A DNA stretch of 7,393 nt, from positions 1 through 7,393 of the forward strand of contig JAICSZ010000098.1 of NCBI GenBank assembly GCA_025936615.1. Direction: 5' to 3'. The position numbers were made by a program, and so were the translations under genes. Of the stretch, positions 1-5,995 are shown piece by piece. Source of the DNA: Pedococcus sp. (lineage in GTDB: Bacteria; Actinomycetota; Actinomycetes; Actinomycetales; Dermatophilaceae). A model generated the notes under the pieces. It searched no databases and was not told the origin of the DNA. It was given only the letters and a program-made list of their open reading frames with translations. Position 1 is the first letter of the stretch. Each line of letters starts with the position of its first letter.

Positions 1-917
1 GCCATCCACACCGGGCAGGAGGCGATGAGCAGCGCCAGCATGGTGCCCTTGCTGTAGCCGAGCTCCTTGGTGCCGTAGGCGAGGACGAAGACCATGAAGA
101 CGTAGGCGATGCCGTTGGTGGCGATGAAGGTGCCACCGGCGAGCAGGACGGTGCGCCAGCTGTCCTTGAGCACGCTGACGATCGGGATCCTGGTGATGCG
201 GTCCTCCTTCTCGACGGCCTGGAAGGCGGGGCTCTCCATCACGCCGAGGCGGATCCACAGCGCGGCGGCGACCAGGGTCGAGCTGAGCAGGAACGGGACG
301 CGCCAGCCCCACGCGGTGAACTGGTCGTTGCTCATGAGCTGGGTGCACAGGAGGAACACGACGTTGGCGAGGATGACGCCGGCGGGCACGCCCATCTGGG
401 GGGCTGCGCCGTAGAGGCCACGCTTGCCCTTGGGAGCGTGCTCGGTGGCCATGAGGACGGCTCCGCCCCACTCGCCCCCCACACCGATGCCCTGCAGGAA
501 GCGCAGCAGCACCAGGAGGATCGGGGCCCACACGCCGATCGCGGCGTAGTTGGGCAGCAGCCCGATGCCCACCGTCGCCGCGCCCATCGTCAGCAGCGAC
601 GTCACGAGCATGGACTTGCGACCGGTCCGGTCACCGAAGTGGCCCATGACCACGCCACCGATGGGGCGGGCGATGAAGCCCACGGCAAGGGTGGCGAAGG
701 CGGCAAGCGTGCCCGCGAGGTCGGAGCCGCCGGGGAAGAACTGCGGGCCCAGGACGAGGGCGGCAGCAGTGCCGTAGATGAAGAAGTCGTACCACTCGAT
801 GGCGGTGCCGACGAAGCTGCTGGCGACGGCCCGTGCCACGCCGCGGTCGGCGGGGGCGTGGTCCTGCGTCTGGGTGGCTGCCGGGGATGCGGTGCGCTCT
901 GCGCTGACCGTGGTCAT
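1..917 (-). CDS. MFS transporter, metabolite:H+ symporter (MHS) type, 3' end beyond window
   Basis: A proton-coupled inner-membrane transporter of the major facilitator superfamily, closest in pattern to the MHS group that includes shikimate, proline/betaine and alpha-ketoglutarate symporters. The 305 visible residues start with a polar cytoplasmic tail of about 30 residues. The TM1 signature GTAIEWYDFFIYG follows at about 37-49, then the loop 2-3 motif GHFGDRTGRK at about 92-101 (MFS motif A), GIGVGGEWGG in the TM4-5 region, and several more hydrophobic helices. MHS proteins are usually 430-460 residues, so roughly the last third is missing. The ATG at 917 is chosen because GAGAGGG lies 7 bases upstream and the N-terminus fits the family. 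A LysR-type regulator gene lies 103 bp upstream on the same strand and may control it. The family call is secure. The substrate cannot be read from sequence. Confidence 0.95.
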   Translation of the reverse strand, partial: MTTVSAERTASPAATQTQDHAPADRGVARAVASSFVGTAIEWYDFFIYGTAAALVLGPQFFPGGSDLAGTLAAFATLAVGFIARPIGGVVMGHFGDRTGRKSMLVTSLLTMGAATVGIGLLPNYAAIGVWAPILLVLLRFLQGIGVGGEWGGAVLMATEHAPKGKRGLYGAAPQMGVPAGVILANVVFLLCTQLMSNDQFTAWGWRVPFLLSSTLVAAALWIRLGVMESPAFQAVEKEDRITRIPIVSVLKDSWRTVLLAGGTFIATNGIAYVFMVFVLAYGTKELGYSKGTMLALLIASCPVWM

Positions 918-999
918 CGGGTGGCCCTCTCTGGTCGGCCACGGCGTCGGTGCCGCGGCGATGGTCCAGAGTGAGGGCGGAGAAGTTCGTTTGAAAAGC

Positions 1000-1020
1000 G
1001 GAGGTTTTGCGTGTGCCTCC
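1000..1020. promoter_or_regulatory. Inverted repeat between lysR-type gene and transporter
   Basis: A perfect 5-base inverted repeat, GGAGG (1000-1004) and CCTCC (1016-1020), is separated by 11 bases. It lies directly after the LysR stop codon and about 85 bp before the transporter start. It could be an operator for the neighbouring LysR-type protein or a weak terminator-like hairpin. The short arms and lack of a T-tract make either role tentative. Confidence 0.3.
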
Positions 1021-1938
1021 TCAGTTTTTCTGAGTTATGCCGAGCCGACCCGCCTCCGCCAGGCGCACCGCGTGGGTGATGAAGGTGCGCGACGCCCTGC
1101 TCACCAGGGACTCGGGGTGCCAGACGATGTTGACGGCCACATCGGGCAGTACCGGGGACGAAATCTCTTTGACCACAACGGGTTTGCCTTCATAGCTGAC
1201 ACTGGTGCTCGGGCGCTGGAGCAGCAGCGTCCAGCCGAACCCGCGACCCACGAACGAGCGTGCCGTCTCGTAGGTGCGAGCCCGGTAGATCACCTTCGGT
1301 GCGAAGCCGGCCTTGGCACAGCAGAAGTACGCGTGGTTGCTGCTGGGAGGCGCGTCGAGCAGCACCATGGGGTCGTTCCTGAGGTGCGCGAGGTCGATCC
1401 CGCCGCTGGTGTCGGCGAGCCGGTGCCCTGCGGGCAGGACGGCGCTCGGCGACAGCCGGGCGAGGGCGACCGACTTCCAGGTTGGGTCCAGGTCGAGGTC
1501 GTACATGATGGCCAGGTCCAGCTCGCCGGTCTCGACCGCCTTGCTCAGCTGGTCCTGGGTGTTCTCCATGACCTCGATGCGGGCGTCCGGGTTGGCCTGC
1601 GTGAACTCGGAGATGAGCACCGGCAGGGCTGTCGGCGCCAGGCTGGGGTAGCAGCCGATCCGCACGACGCCGGACACGCCACGCTCCTCCCCCCTGGCGT
1701 CGGCCTCGAGCTCGCCGGCCTGGTGCAGCAGGAACTTGGCGCGCTGGAGGACCACCTCGCCGGTGGGGGTGAGGCTGACGCCCTTGGCCTTGCGGCGGCG
1801 CAGCAGCTCGGTCTGCAGGCAGCGCTCCAGCTCGGTGACAGCGGCGGAGAGGGCGGACGGCGAGACGTGCAGTCGCTCGGCGGCGCCGCTGATGGTGCCC
1901 GCCTCCGCCACTGCGACGAAGGCGGACAGCTGGTTCAT
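1021..1938 (-). CDS. LysR-family transcriptional regulator
   Basis: A 305-residue DNA-binding regulator of normal LysR length. The N-terminal winged helix-turn-helix covers about residues 1-60, with the recognition region around AERLHVSPSALSAAVTELE and the usual LTPTGEVVL wing. A linker leads into the periplasmic-binding-protein-like effector domain (about 90-295), which contains VRIGCYPSLAP and ELDLAIMYD. The frame is open upstream to 2289, but MNQLSAFVAVAEAG is the canonical LysR N-terminus, so the ATG at 1938 is preferred. No Shine-Dalgarno lies at normal distance; GAGGG sits about 14 bases upstream. The stop of a monooxygenase remnant lies 19 bp upstream, and an MHS transporter lies 103 bp downstream on the same strand. 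It probably regulates this transporter, and once the monooxygenase, in response to a small carboxylate or aromatic effector; that is inference. The effector region has an unusual adjacent Cys pair (YFCCAKAGF). Confidence 0.95.
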   Translation of the reverse strand: MNQLSAFVAVAEAGTISGAAERLHVSPSALSAAVTELERCLQTELLRRRKAKGVSLTPTGEVVLQRAKFLLHQAGELEADARGEERGVSGVVRIGCYPSLAPTALPVLISEFTQANPDARIEVMENTQDQLSKAVETGELDLAIMYDLDLDPTWKSVALARLSPSAVLPAGHRLADTSGGIDLAHLRNDPMVLLDAPPSSNHAYFCCAKAGFAPKVIYRARTYETARSFVGRGFGWTLLLQRPSTSVSYEGKPVVVKEISSPVLPDVAVNIVWHPESLVSRASRTFITHAVRLAEAGRLGITQKN

Positions 1939-1957
1939 CGTGAACGCAGGTGCGCCC

Positions 1958-2320
1958 TCAGACTTCGCCACGCTGCCCGACGCTAGTGCGCCTCGTGCGC
2001 CCCGTGCCAGCAGCCGACCCGACGAGCGGGCCCACCCGCGCCACCAGGTGGTCCGCGACGCACTCGGCGTCCTCCTCGACGAAGCCCAGCAGGGCCGAGC
2101 CGCGGCTCTGCTGCCATCGGCAGGCCGAGGAAGTAGAGCCCGGGGACGGCAGTCACACCACTGTTGCGGGCCTGAGCGTCCGGCCCCCGGCGGTCGTGAC
2201 CACGTCCCCGGACGCCGAGACGACCCGCCCGCAGAGCTCCACGCCCGCTGTCCGCAGGTCCTCGAGCCGGGTGCCGATGACGAGCTCACCCTTCGCCCGC
2301 ATCCGGCGGGCGAGCAACCG
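1958..2320 (-). pseudogene. Decayed C-terminus of a flavin-containing monooxygenase
   Basis: Three reading frames together spell the C-terminal part of a flavin-dependent monooxygenase (NAD(P)/FAD Rossmann enzyme, CzcO/FMO-like). Frame one (2320-2156) reads RMRAKGELVIGTRLEDLR, then GVELCGRVVSASGDVV and GGRTLRPATVV, and stops at TGA 2155-2153. In the family this should continue into the WATGF motif, which is absent. Frame two (from about 2165) reads NSGVTAVPGLYFLGLP, the highly conserved C-terminal motif. It then slips to WQQSRG, then to a third frame reading ALLGFVEEDAECVADHLVARVG, ending at TGA 1960-1958. The N-terminal FAD- and NADPH-binding GxGxxG parts are missing; sequence upstream of 2320 shows no homology. 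The remnant cannot encode a working enzyme. It ends 19 bp before the LysR start, suggesting the regulator once followed it in a transcription unit. Confidence 0.88.
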
Positions 2321-2356
2321 TCACCGGGTTATGCCGCGCCCAGCTCCCGGGTGTCA

Positions 2357-2382
2357 TTGCCCGGCCCACCACTTGCGGGCAA
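2357..2382. promoter_or_regulatory. Inverted repeat upstream of acetyltransferase gene
   Basis: A perfect 7-base inverted repeat, TTGCCCG (2357-2363) and CGGGCAA (2376-2382), has a 12-base spacer. It lies 38 bp before the acetyltransferase start, where an operator or promoter would be expected. No convincing -10/-35 pair was found around it, so an operator role is only inferred. Confidence 0.35.
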
Positions 2383-2420
2383 CGGCATGATGGCGGGGAC
2401 GCGCCGACGGGAGGAAGCAG

Positions 2421-2966
2421 ATGACGCAAGCCGTCACGGTCCGGTCACTGGTCGGCGAGGATGCCGAGCCACTGGCCGACCTCTACCTCGCGAACCGCGA
2501 ACACCTCGCCCCCTTCGAGCCCACCCACGACGAGGAGTTCTATACAGTCGCAGGGCAGCATGGGCGGGTCGCCGCCGCGCTGGCCCGCCGCGACCAGGGT
2601 CGGTCGCTGCCGTTCGTCATCGAGGTCGACGGCCGGCCGGCCGGACGCGTCAACGTCACGAACATCGCGCTCGGAGGGTTCTGCAGCGGGTCGCTCGGCT
2701 ACTGGGTCGCCGCAGACACGGTGGGCCGCGGCGTCGCCACCAGCGCGGTCCGTCAGGTGATCGACGACTGCTTCACCAACCACGGCCTGCACCGGCTCGA
2801 GGCCGGCACGCTCGTCGACAACCTCGCCTCCCAGAAGGTCCTGGAGCACACCGGGTTCACCCTGATCGGACTGGCGCCGCGCTACCTGCTCGTCGCCGGG
2901 CAGTGGCGTGACCACCTGCTCTTCCAGCGCGTCGCCGACGACCCGCCGCCTGGGACCGGGTGCTGA
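2421..2966 (+). CDS. GNAT N-acetyltransferase, RimJ/RimL type
   Basis: A cytoplasmic 181-residue GNAT-fold enzyme that transfers acetyl from acetyl-CoA to an amino group, full length for the RimJ/RimL (ribosomal-protein N-terminal acetyltransferase-like) family. Visible motifs are the beta4 strand SLGYWVAADTVGRG, with the CoA pyrophosphate-binding loop VGRGVATSA at about 101-109. The family-typical LHRLEAGTLVDNLASQKVLEHTGF and the C-terminal YLLVAGQWRDHLLFQ follow. The ATG at 2421 follows GGAGGAAGC, a good ribosome-binding site. It stands alone on the plus strand between gene remnants and is the only intact gene of 1958-3431. The substrate is unknown: members of this group acetylate ribosomal proteins but also antibiotics and small amines. 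Confidence 0.93.
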   Translation: MTQAVTVRSLVGEDAEPLADLYLANREHLAPFEPTHDEEFYTVAGQHGRVAAALARRDQGRSLPFVIEVDGRPAGRVNVTNIALGGFCSGSLGYWVAADTVGRGVATSAVRQVIDDCFTNHGLHRLEAGTLVDNLASQKVLEHTGFTLIGLAPRYLLVAGQWRDHLLFQRVADDPPPGTGC

Positions 2967-2985
2967 CCAAGGCGGCAGACCCGGG

Positions 2986-3174
2986 GGCGTGACCGAGGCC
3001 CGGCCGTGCGGCTATCGGCGCCGCGTCGAGAAGGCGCTGAACCGTCTCGACGGCGTCAGCTCCGCCCAGGTCAACCTCGCCACTGAGGTCGCGAGCGTCA
3101 GCTTCGACCTCGCCATGGTCGACCTCACCCAGCTCACGGCGGCAGTGGAGGGCGCGGACTACATCGGGACCCCG
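2986..3174 (+). pseudogene. Orphan heavy-metal-associated (HMA) domain fragment, CxxC lost
   Basis: The translated stretch RRVEKALNRLDGVSSAQVNL, followed by ATEVASVSFD and LTAAVEGADYIGTP, matches the ferredoxin-like HMA domain at the N-terminus of copper-exporting P-type ATPases and copper chaperones. Those normally begin GMTCxxC. Here the start reads GVTEARPCGYRRRVEK, so the metal-binding cysteine pair is lost and only one Cys remains. There is no plausible ribosome-binding site, and the frame (open to 3408) becomes Arg/Gly/His-rich junk after the domain. The ATPase membrane and phosphorylation domains are absent. It is therefore read as a remnant of a copper ATPase or chaperone gene. The domain assignment is good; the parent gene is inferred. 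Confidence 0.75.
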
Positions 3175-3181
3175 CGGCATA

Positions 3182-3466
3182 CCGACCGGCAGGCGACGGG
3201 GCGGCACGCCCGAGGAGGTGCCCACGGACACCAACCAGCCCGAGGTGAGCATCGGCGTGGACGCGGCTGTCCGCGGTATGGGGACTGGCACCGAACTGTG
3301 CCGGCGGCTGTTCGACGCGGCGGATGCAGGCGGCATACCCCAGGTGTCGCTCAGCGTCGGGAAGGCGAACCCGGCCGCGGCACTGTACCGGCGCCTCGGG
3401 TTCGATGAGGTGCGCGACGACGGTGACGCGGTCACGATGGTGCGCCGGCGCCCCAGAACTCCCTGA
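3182..3466 (+). pseudogene. C-terminal half of a second GNAT acetyltransferase
   Basis: The frame encodes EVSIGVDAAVRGMGTGTELC, then RRLFDAADAGGIPQVSLSVG and KANPAAALYRRLGFDEV, ending MVRRRP. This is motif A (acetyl-CoA loop RGMGTGT) through motif B of a GNAT enzyme, with the family's SLSV-x-x-ANPA-x-x-LYRRLGF signature. The N-terminal 60-80 residues that should carry beta1-beta3 are absent: upstream the frame holds only RGGTPEEVPTDTNQP before fading into the HMA remnant. A GTG at 3218 abuts GAGGAG with no spacing, so no workable start is seen. Its stop overlaps the end of the patatin-like gene by 35 bp on the opposite strand. Unlike the intact neighbour it resembles the generic Acetyltransf_1 subgroup, so it is not a duplicate of that gene. 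Confidence 0.78.
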
Positions 3467-4379
3467 GCTGCCCGGCGAGTGAGTGGCCCTGGTCGCGACC
3501 GGCTCGGGCGGCGGGCGCCCGCAGGGACACGTCCATGGCGTTGGCGCCGAACACCTCCTCGAAGCTGAGCTCAGGGAAGACCGTCTCCACTCTGCTGCCG
3601 GCTGCGCGCAGCTCGTCGACCTGGGTCGCGAGCTGCATCCCCCACTCCAGCGGGTGGCGCGTCCTGCCGGCGAAGGGTGACAGCACCAGGACCCGCGCGT
3701 ACCCCGCTGCCAGGTCGGCGTTCTCGTTGCGTCGGTAGCCTCCGTCGATGTACCGCCTGTCGCCGATCGCGTAGGCGGCCCCACTGGAGCAGCTGGCGGC
3801 CACCGCGTCCACCAGGTCGACCCCGCTGTGGCGGTCGAACACGACCCCTTCACCGGTGGCCGCATCGACCGCCGTGATGAACAGGTCGCGTTGTGGCCAC
3901 TGCTGGTTGGGCAGTCGAGCGGCGACTACGGAGCGCCACCGCGCGTGTGGGGAGCCGTCCGACGCAGCCTCCAGCTCGAGCGCCGCTGCACCCATTCGTC
4001 GACGCATGTCGACTGCGTCCGAGGCAGCGGCGATGATCGCGTTCGTCCGCTCCAAGTGGTTCACCACGGGCGCGTTGGGAGCCCCTCCACCGTCCGGTCG
4101 GACCGGACCCTTCCGAGGCTGGGGGACAGCCGCGAGGGTGGCGGCAAGCAGCTCAGCAGGGTTCGCACCAGACAGCTGGGCCGCGGTCGTCGCCCCGGCA
4201 GACGTCCCGATGAGCACGTCGGCCTCGGTCACGTCCACCCCGGCTTCCAGGAGGCCGCCGATCAGGCCGACGAGCCATGCGTTGCCGGTGGAGCCGCCAC
4301 CACCGAGGACGAGGGCTCGGCCGCTGGAGGGGCGCGGACGACCTGTGTCGTCGCCGTGCTGAGGAGGTGTGGTGTTCAC
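3432..4379 (-). CDS. Patatin-like phospholipase family protein
   Basis: A predicted Ser-Asp dyad acyl hydrolase of the bacterial patatin/RssA-like family, acting on phospholipids or other acyl esters. Numbered from the GTG at 4379 (315 residues), the oxyanion-hole loop GGGGSTGNAW is at 26-35. The nucleophile elbow GTSAG is at 58-62 with Ser60, and the catalytic Asp is in YIDGG (Asp212). No signal peptide or membrane segment is visible, so it is probably cytoplasmic. The frame is open to a TTG at 4418, but the sequence between 4418 and 4379 looks like a promoter (TTGGGG, 17 bases, TAGCGT). That would place the transcript start about 3 bases before the GTG, so the shorter form is preferred. It diverges from the DUF1348 gene. 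Its last 35 bp overlap an acetyltransferase remnant on the other strand. Physiological substrate unknown. Confidence 0.93.
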   Translation of the reverse strand: MNTTPPQHGDDTGRPRPSSGRALVLGGGGSTGNAWLVGLIGGLLEAGVDVTEADVLIGTSAGATTAAQLSGANPAELLAATLAAVPQPRKGPVRPDGGGAPNAPVVNHLERTNAIIAAASDAVDMRRRMGAAALELEAASDGSPHARWRSVVAARLPNQQWPQRDLFITAVDAATGEGVVFDRHSGVDLVDAVAASCSSGAAYAIGDRRYIDGGYRRNENADLAAGYARVLVLSPFAGRTRHPLEWGMQLATQVDELRAAGSRVETVFPELSFEEVFGANAMDVSLRAPAARAGRDQGHSLAGQLREFWGAGAPS

Positions 4380-4389
4380 GATCGCCCGG

Positions 4390-4418
4390 ACGCTAGCACC
4401 GGGCACCCCGTCCCCCAA
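4390..4418 (-). promoter_or_regulatory. Putative promoter of patatin-like gene
   Basis: On the minus strand TTGGGG (4418-4413) and TAGCGT (4395-4390) are spaced by exactly 17 bases, a common actinobacterial sigma-70-type arrangement. Transcription would begin near 4382, giving a 3-base leader before the GTG at 4379, close to a leaderless mRNA. The -35 is only partly consensus. Confidence 0.45.
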
Positions 4419-4485
4419 CCAGGTTTTGCGGTCACCTCACCTGACCGAGCGGGCCGACGCTGGCCCTGGGCGCCCCGGCCGGGTC

Positions 4486-4491
4486 TACCGT
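4486..4491 (+). promoter_or_regulatory. Putative -10 box of DUF1348 gene
   Basis: TACCGT fits the actinobacterial TANNNT -10 pattern. It stands 34 bases before the ATG at 4526, leaving a leader of roughly 28 bases that includes the ribosome-binding site. No clear -35 hexamer was seen at 16-19 bases upstream. Confidence 0.4.
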
Positions 4492-4525
4492 GGAGGGACA
4501 CCCAGGCGCCAAGGAGGAGAAGCCG

Positions 4526-4996
4526 ATGGAGACCAGGCCCCCGGTCCCTCCGTTCAGTCGCGAGGACGCAGTCAAGAAGGTGCGGGCCGCGGAGGACGCG
4601 TGGAACACGCGCGACCCGGAGCGCGTCGCCGGCGCCTACACCGTCGACAGCGTCTGGCGGAACCGCTCGGAGTTCCTCGAGGGCCGCGAGGCGATCATCG
4701 AGTTCCTGAGGCGCAAGTGGGCCAAGGAGCTCGACTACCGGCTGATCAAGGAGGTGTGGGCCTTCGGCGACGACCGCATCGCCGTGCGGTTCGCCTACGA
4801 GTGGCACGACGACCAAGGTCAGTGGTGGCGCTCCTACGGCAACGAGAACTGGCACTTCGACGAGCACGGCCTGATGAAGCGCCGGCACGCGAGCATCAAC
4901 GACGTGGCGATCGAGGAGTCGGACCGCAAGTACCACTGGGAGCTCGGCACCGCCCGACCGGCGGACCACCCCAGCCTCAGCGACCTCGATCTCTGA
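4526..4996 (+). CDS. DUF1348 / nuclear transport factor 2 (NTF2)-like family protein
   Basis: A 156-residue cytoplasmic protein of the SnoaL/NTF2-like cone fold, DUF1348 subgroup, full length. The family signature is almost continuous: [85 protein letters not shown] and [10 protein letters not shown]. The ATG at 4526 follows a strong AAGGAGGA 7 bases upstream. An in-frame start at 4490 would add only 12 residues and lies inside the likely promoter. The family has structures but no firmly established reaction; its pocket suggests binding of a small ligand. It is monocistronic and divergent from the patatin-like gene; a functional link with that gene is not evident. Confidence 0.95.
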   Translation: METRPPVPPFSREDAVKKVRAAEDAWNTRDPERVAGAYTVDSVWRNRSEFLEGREAIIEFLRRKWAKELDYRLIKEVWAFGDDRIAVRFAYEWHDDQGQWWRSYGNENWHFDEHGLMKRRHASINDVAIEESDRKYHWELGTARPADHPSLSDLDL

Positions 4997-5249
4997 GGCC
5001 GCACAACCGGCACGCGCCCGGCGGTCCCCTGATCCGCGCCCCAGGCGGGACGCACAATCGCCCAAGCAGTAGTTGTCCTGGGTCTTGGACCGTCCTCGCC
5101 GCCCGCGGGGCTGCATGCGCCTTCCCAGCGCGGGGAGCGGACCATACCGGGCTCTGAGCCGGCCCAGCAGCTGACCGGCTTGCCCCTGGTCGCTCGGATC
5201 GGGTCAACTCACCGCGGGGCGGCGAGGACGGGGCTAGTGGGTGCAGGGA
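4997..5249. other. Intergenic region without a recognisable gene
   Basis: Two genes converge on this 253-bp gap. Neither strand shows a frame with a ribosome-binding site and protein-like composition. The only structure noted is a 6-base inverted repeat, AGCCGG (5157-5162) and CCGGCT (5175-5180), with a 12-base loop and G-U pairs possible outside it. It could help terminate the converging transcripts, but has no T-tract. Confidence 0.5.
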
Positions 5250-5519
5250 TCACGGAGGCGATCGCTGCCGTCTGTGCATGTGTGCGGTCACGGCCGAGGC
5301 CCATGGAAGGCCCGCGTCATTGCGCGGCGTCGGCCGTCTGTCGTCGTCTCCCGCGTTTCCCTGCAAGGGCAGACAGGGCGCCGGCGGCTCGGCGTCGAAG
5401 CCGTTTGCGGTCATGATCGCCTCGAACTCGGCGTCGAGTAGCTCCGGGTCGTCACAGACGAGGACCGCGAACGCTTCGTCCACCGCAACCCAGTCGGCGT
5501 CCACCCGTGCGGGACTCAT
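5250..5519 (-). CDS. Small uncharacterised acidic protein downstream of hsp20
   Basis: An 89-residue protein of unknown function. It starts at an ATG preceded by AAGGAGG 12 bases upstream, one of the strongest ribosome-binding sites in the window, which supports real translation. The first half forms an acidic, probably helical core: WVAVDEAFAVLVCDDPELLD followed by AEFEAIMTANGF (residues 10-41). The core resembles short hypothetical proteins I recall from actinobacteria, but I cannot name a family. The second half is Pro/Arg/Asp-rich and probably disordered. No signal peptide, membrane segment or metal motif is seen; there are two Cys residues (22 and 49). It begins 51 bp after the Hsp20 stop on the same strand, so it is likely co-transcribed and heat-inducible, perhaps as a chaperone cofactor or stress protein. 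That role is inference only. Confidence 0.75.
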   Translation of the reverse strand: MSPARVDADWVAVDEAFAVLVCDDPELLDAEFEAIMTANGFDAEPPAPCLPLQGNAGDDDRRPTPRNDAGLPWASAVTAHMHRRQRSPP

Positions 5520-5548
5520 GTGGTCGCACCACCTCCTTCCAGCACCAC
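5520..5548 (-). promoter_or_regulatory. Structured ribosome-binding region of the small gene
   Basis: In the mRNA, AAGGAG is followed by GTGGT, a 3-base loop, ACCAC, and then directly the ATG. A 5-bp hairpin (5532-5528 with 5524-5520) thus fills the spacer between Shine-Dalgarno and start codon. A second copy of GTGGTGC lies upstream at 5548-5542. It could pair with the same ACCAC and loop out the Shine-Dalgarno, so two exclusive folds are possible. The pairing is read directly; a regulatory role is inferred. Confidence 0.35.
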
Positions 5549-5570
5549 GCAGCCGAAGGACGAAGGCCTG

Positions 5571-5993
5571 TCAGGCCGAGATCGCCTGGCGCTCGCGGCC
5601 CGCCGACGCGATCCGGATCTTGCGCGGCTTGGCCTCCTCCGCCACCGGCACGGTCAGCCGGAGCACCCCGTCGACGTAGGACGCGTCGATCTTGTCGGTG
5701 TCGAGGGTCTCACCGAGGAACAGCTGCCGGCTGAACACGCCCCGGGGGCGCTCCGAGGCAATGGACTCGGTGGACTCGGGGAGCTCGTTCCGCTCCGCCT
5801 TGACGGTCAACACGTTGCGCTCGACGTCGAGGTCGATGGAGCTCGGGTCCACGCCGGGCAGGTCGAACTCGACGACGAACTTCTCACCATCGCGCCACGC
5901 GTCCATCGGCATCACCGTGGGCCGGGCCATGGTGCCAAACACTTGCTGGGCCAGCCGGTCCAGCTCGCGGAACTGGTCAGTCCGCATCAGCAT
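5571..5993 (-). CDS. Hsp20 / alpha-crystallin family small heat-shock protein
   Basis: An ATP-independent holdase that binds unfolding proteins in the cytoplasm as a large oligomer. From the ATG at 5993 it has 140 residues, typical for actinobacterial Hsp18/Hsp20. A short N-terminal arm (1-28) is followed by the alpha-crystallin domain (about 29-120), with [32 protein letters not shown] and the hallmark GVLRLTVPV at 109-117. The C-terminal I-x-I anchor is KIRI at 125-128. A GTG at 6002 is in frame, but AGGAGG at 6007-6002 overlaps that codon and is correctly spaced (8 bases) from the ATG at 5993; an ATG at 5987 is also possible. It is first in an apparent two-gene unit with the 89-residue protein. 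A MerR/HspR-like regulator gene diverges from it, and the spacer carries a strong promoter. Confidence 0.96.
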   Translation of the reverse strand: MLMRTDQFRELDRLAQQVFGTMARPTVMPMDAWRDGEKFVVEFDLPGVDPSSIDLDVERNVLTVKAERNELPESTESIASERPRGVFSRQLFLGETLDTDKIDASYVDGVLRLTVPVAEEAKPRKIRIASAGRERQAISA

Positions 5994-5995
5994 CT

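Noticed and set aside
438..974. A 178-residue plus-strand frame over the transporter gene
   Set aside because: It is His/Gly/Glu/Arg-rich antisense translation, while the minus strand encodes a clear transporter with signature motifs.
778..1986. A 402-residue open frame on the plus strand
   Set aside because: It is antisense to the start of the transporter gene and all of the LysR gene. Its composition is Gly/Arg/Ala-rich with no family motif. It is a by-product of high GC content.
1939..2289. N-terminal extension of the LysR gene to 2289
   Set aside because: The extra 117 residues are Arg/Ser-rich and come from a wrong frame through the FMO remnant. LysR proteins start at the MNQLSAF position.
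1736..2911. A 391-residue plus-strand open frame
   Set aside because: It crosses the LysR gene, the FMO remnant and most of the intact acetyltransferase in other frames. It shows no coherent domain.
3218..3466. The GNAT fragment as a functional small gene starting at GTG 3218
   Set aside because: The start codon abuts its only purine-rich stretch. The protein would also lack the N-terminal strands of the GNAT fold.
3134..3865. A 243-residue minus-strand frame
   Set aside because: It lies in another frame of the patatin-like gene and antisense to the GNAT remnant. It is Ser/Pro/Arg-rich with no motif.
3828..4709. A 293-residue plus-strand frame
   Set aside because: It runs antisense to the patatin-like gene and then out of frame into the DUF1348 gene. 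The real genes have full family signatures.
4376..5116. A 246-residue minus-strand frame
   Set aside because: It is antisense to DUF1348 and rich in Val/Leu/Arg/Gly without domain order. DUF1348 on the other strand is certain.
5157..5180. AGCCGG/CCGGCT hairpin considered as a terminator
   Set aside because: It is 160 bp after one gene and 70 bp after the other, has a 12-base loop and no T-tract. It is mentioned only within the intergenic entry.
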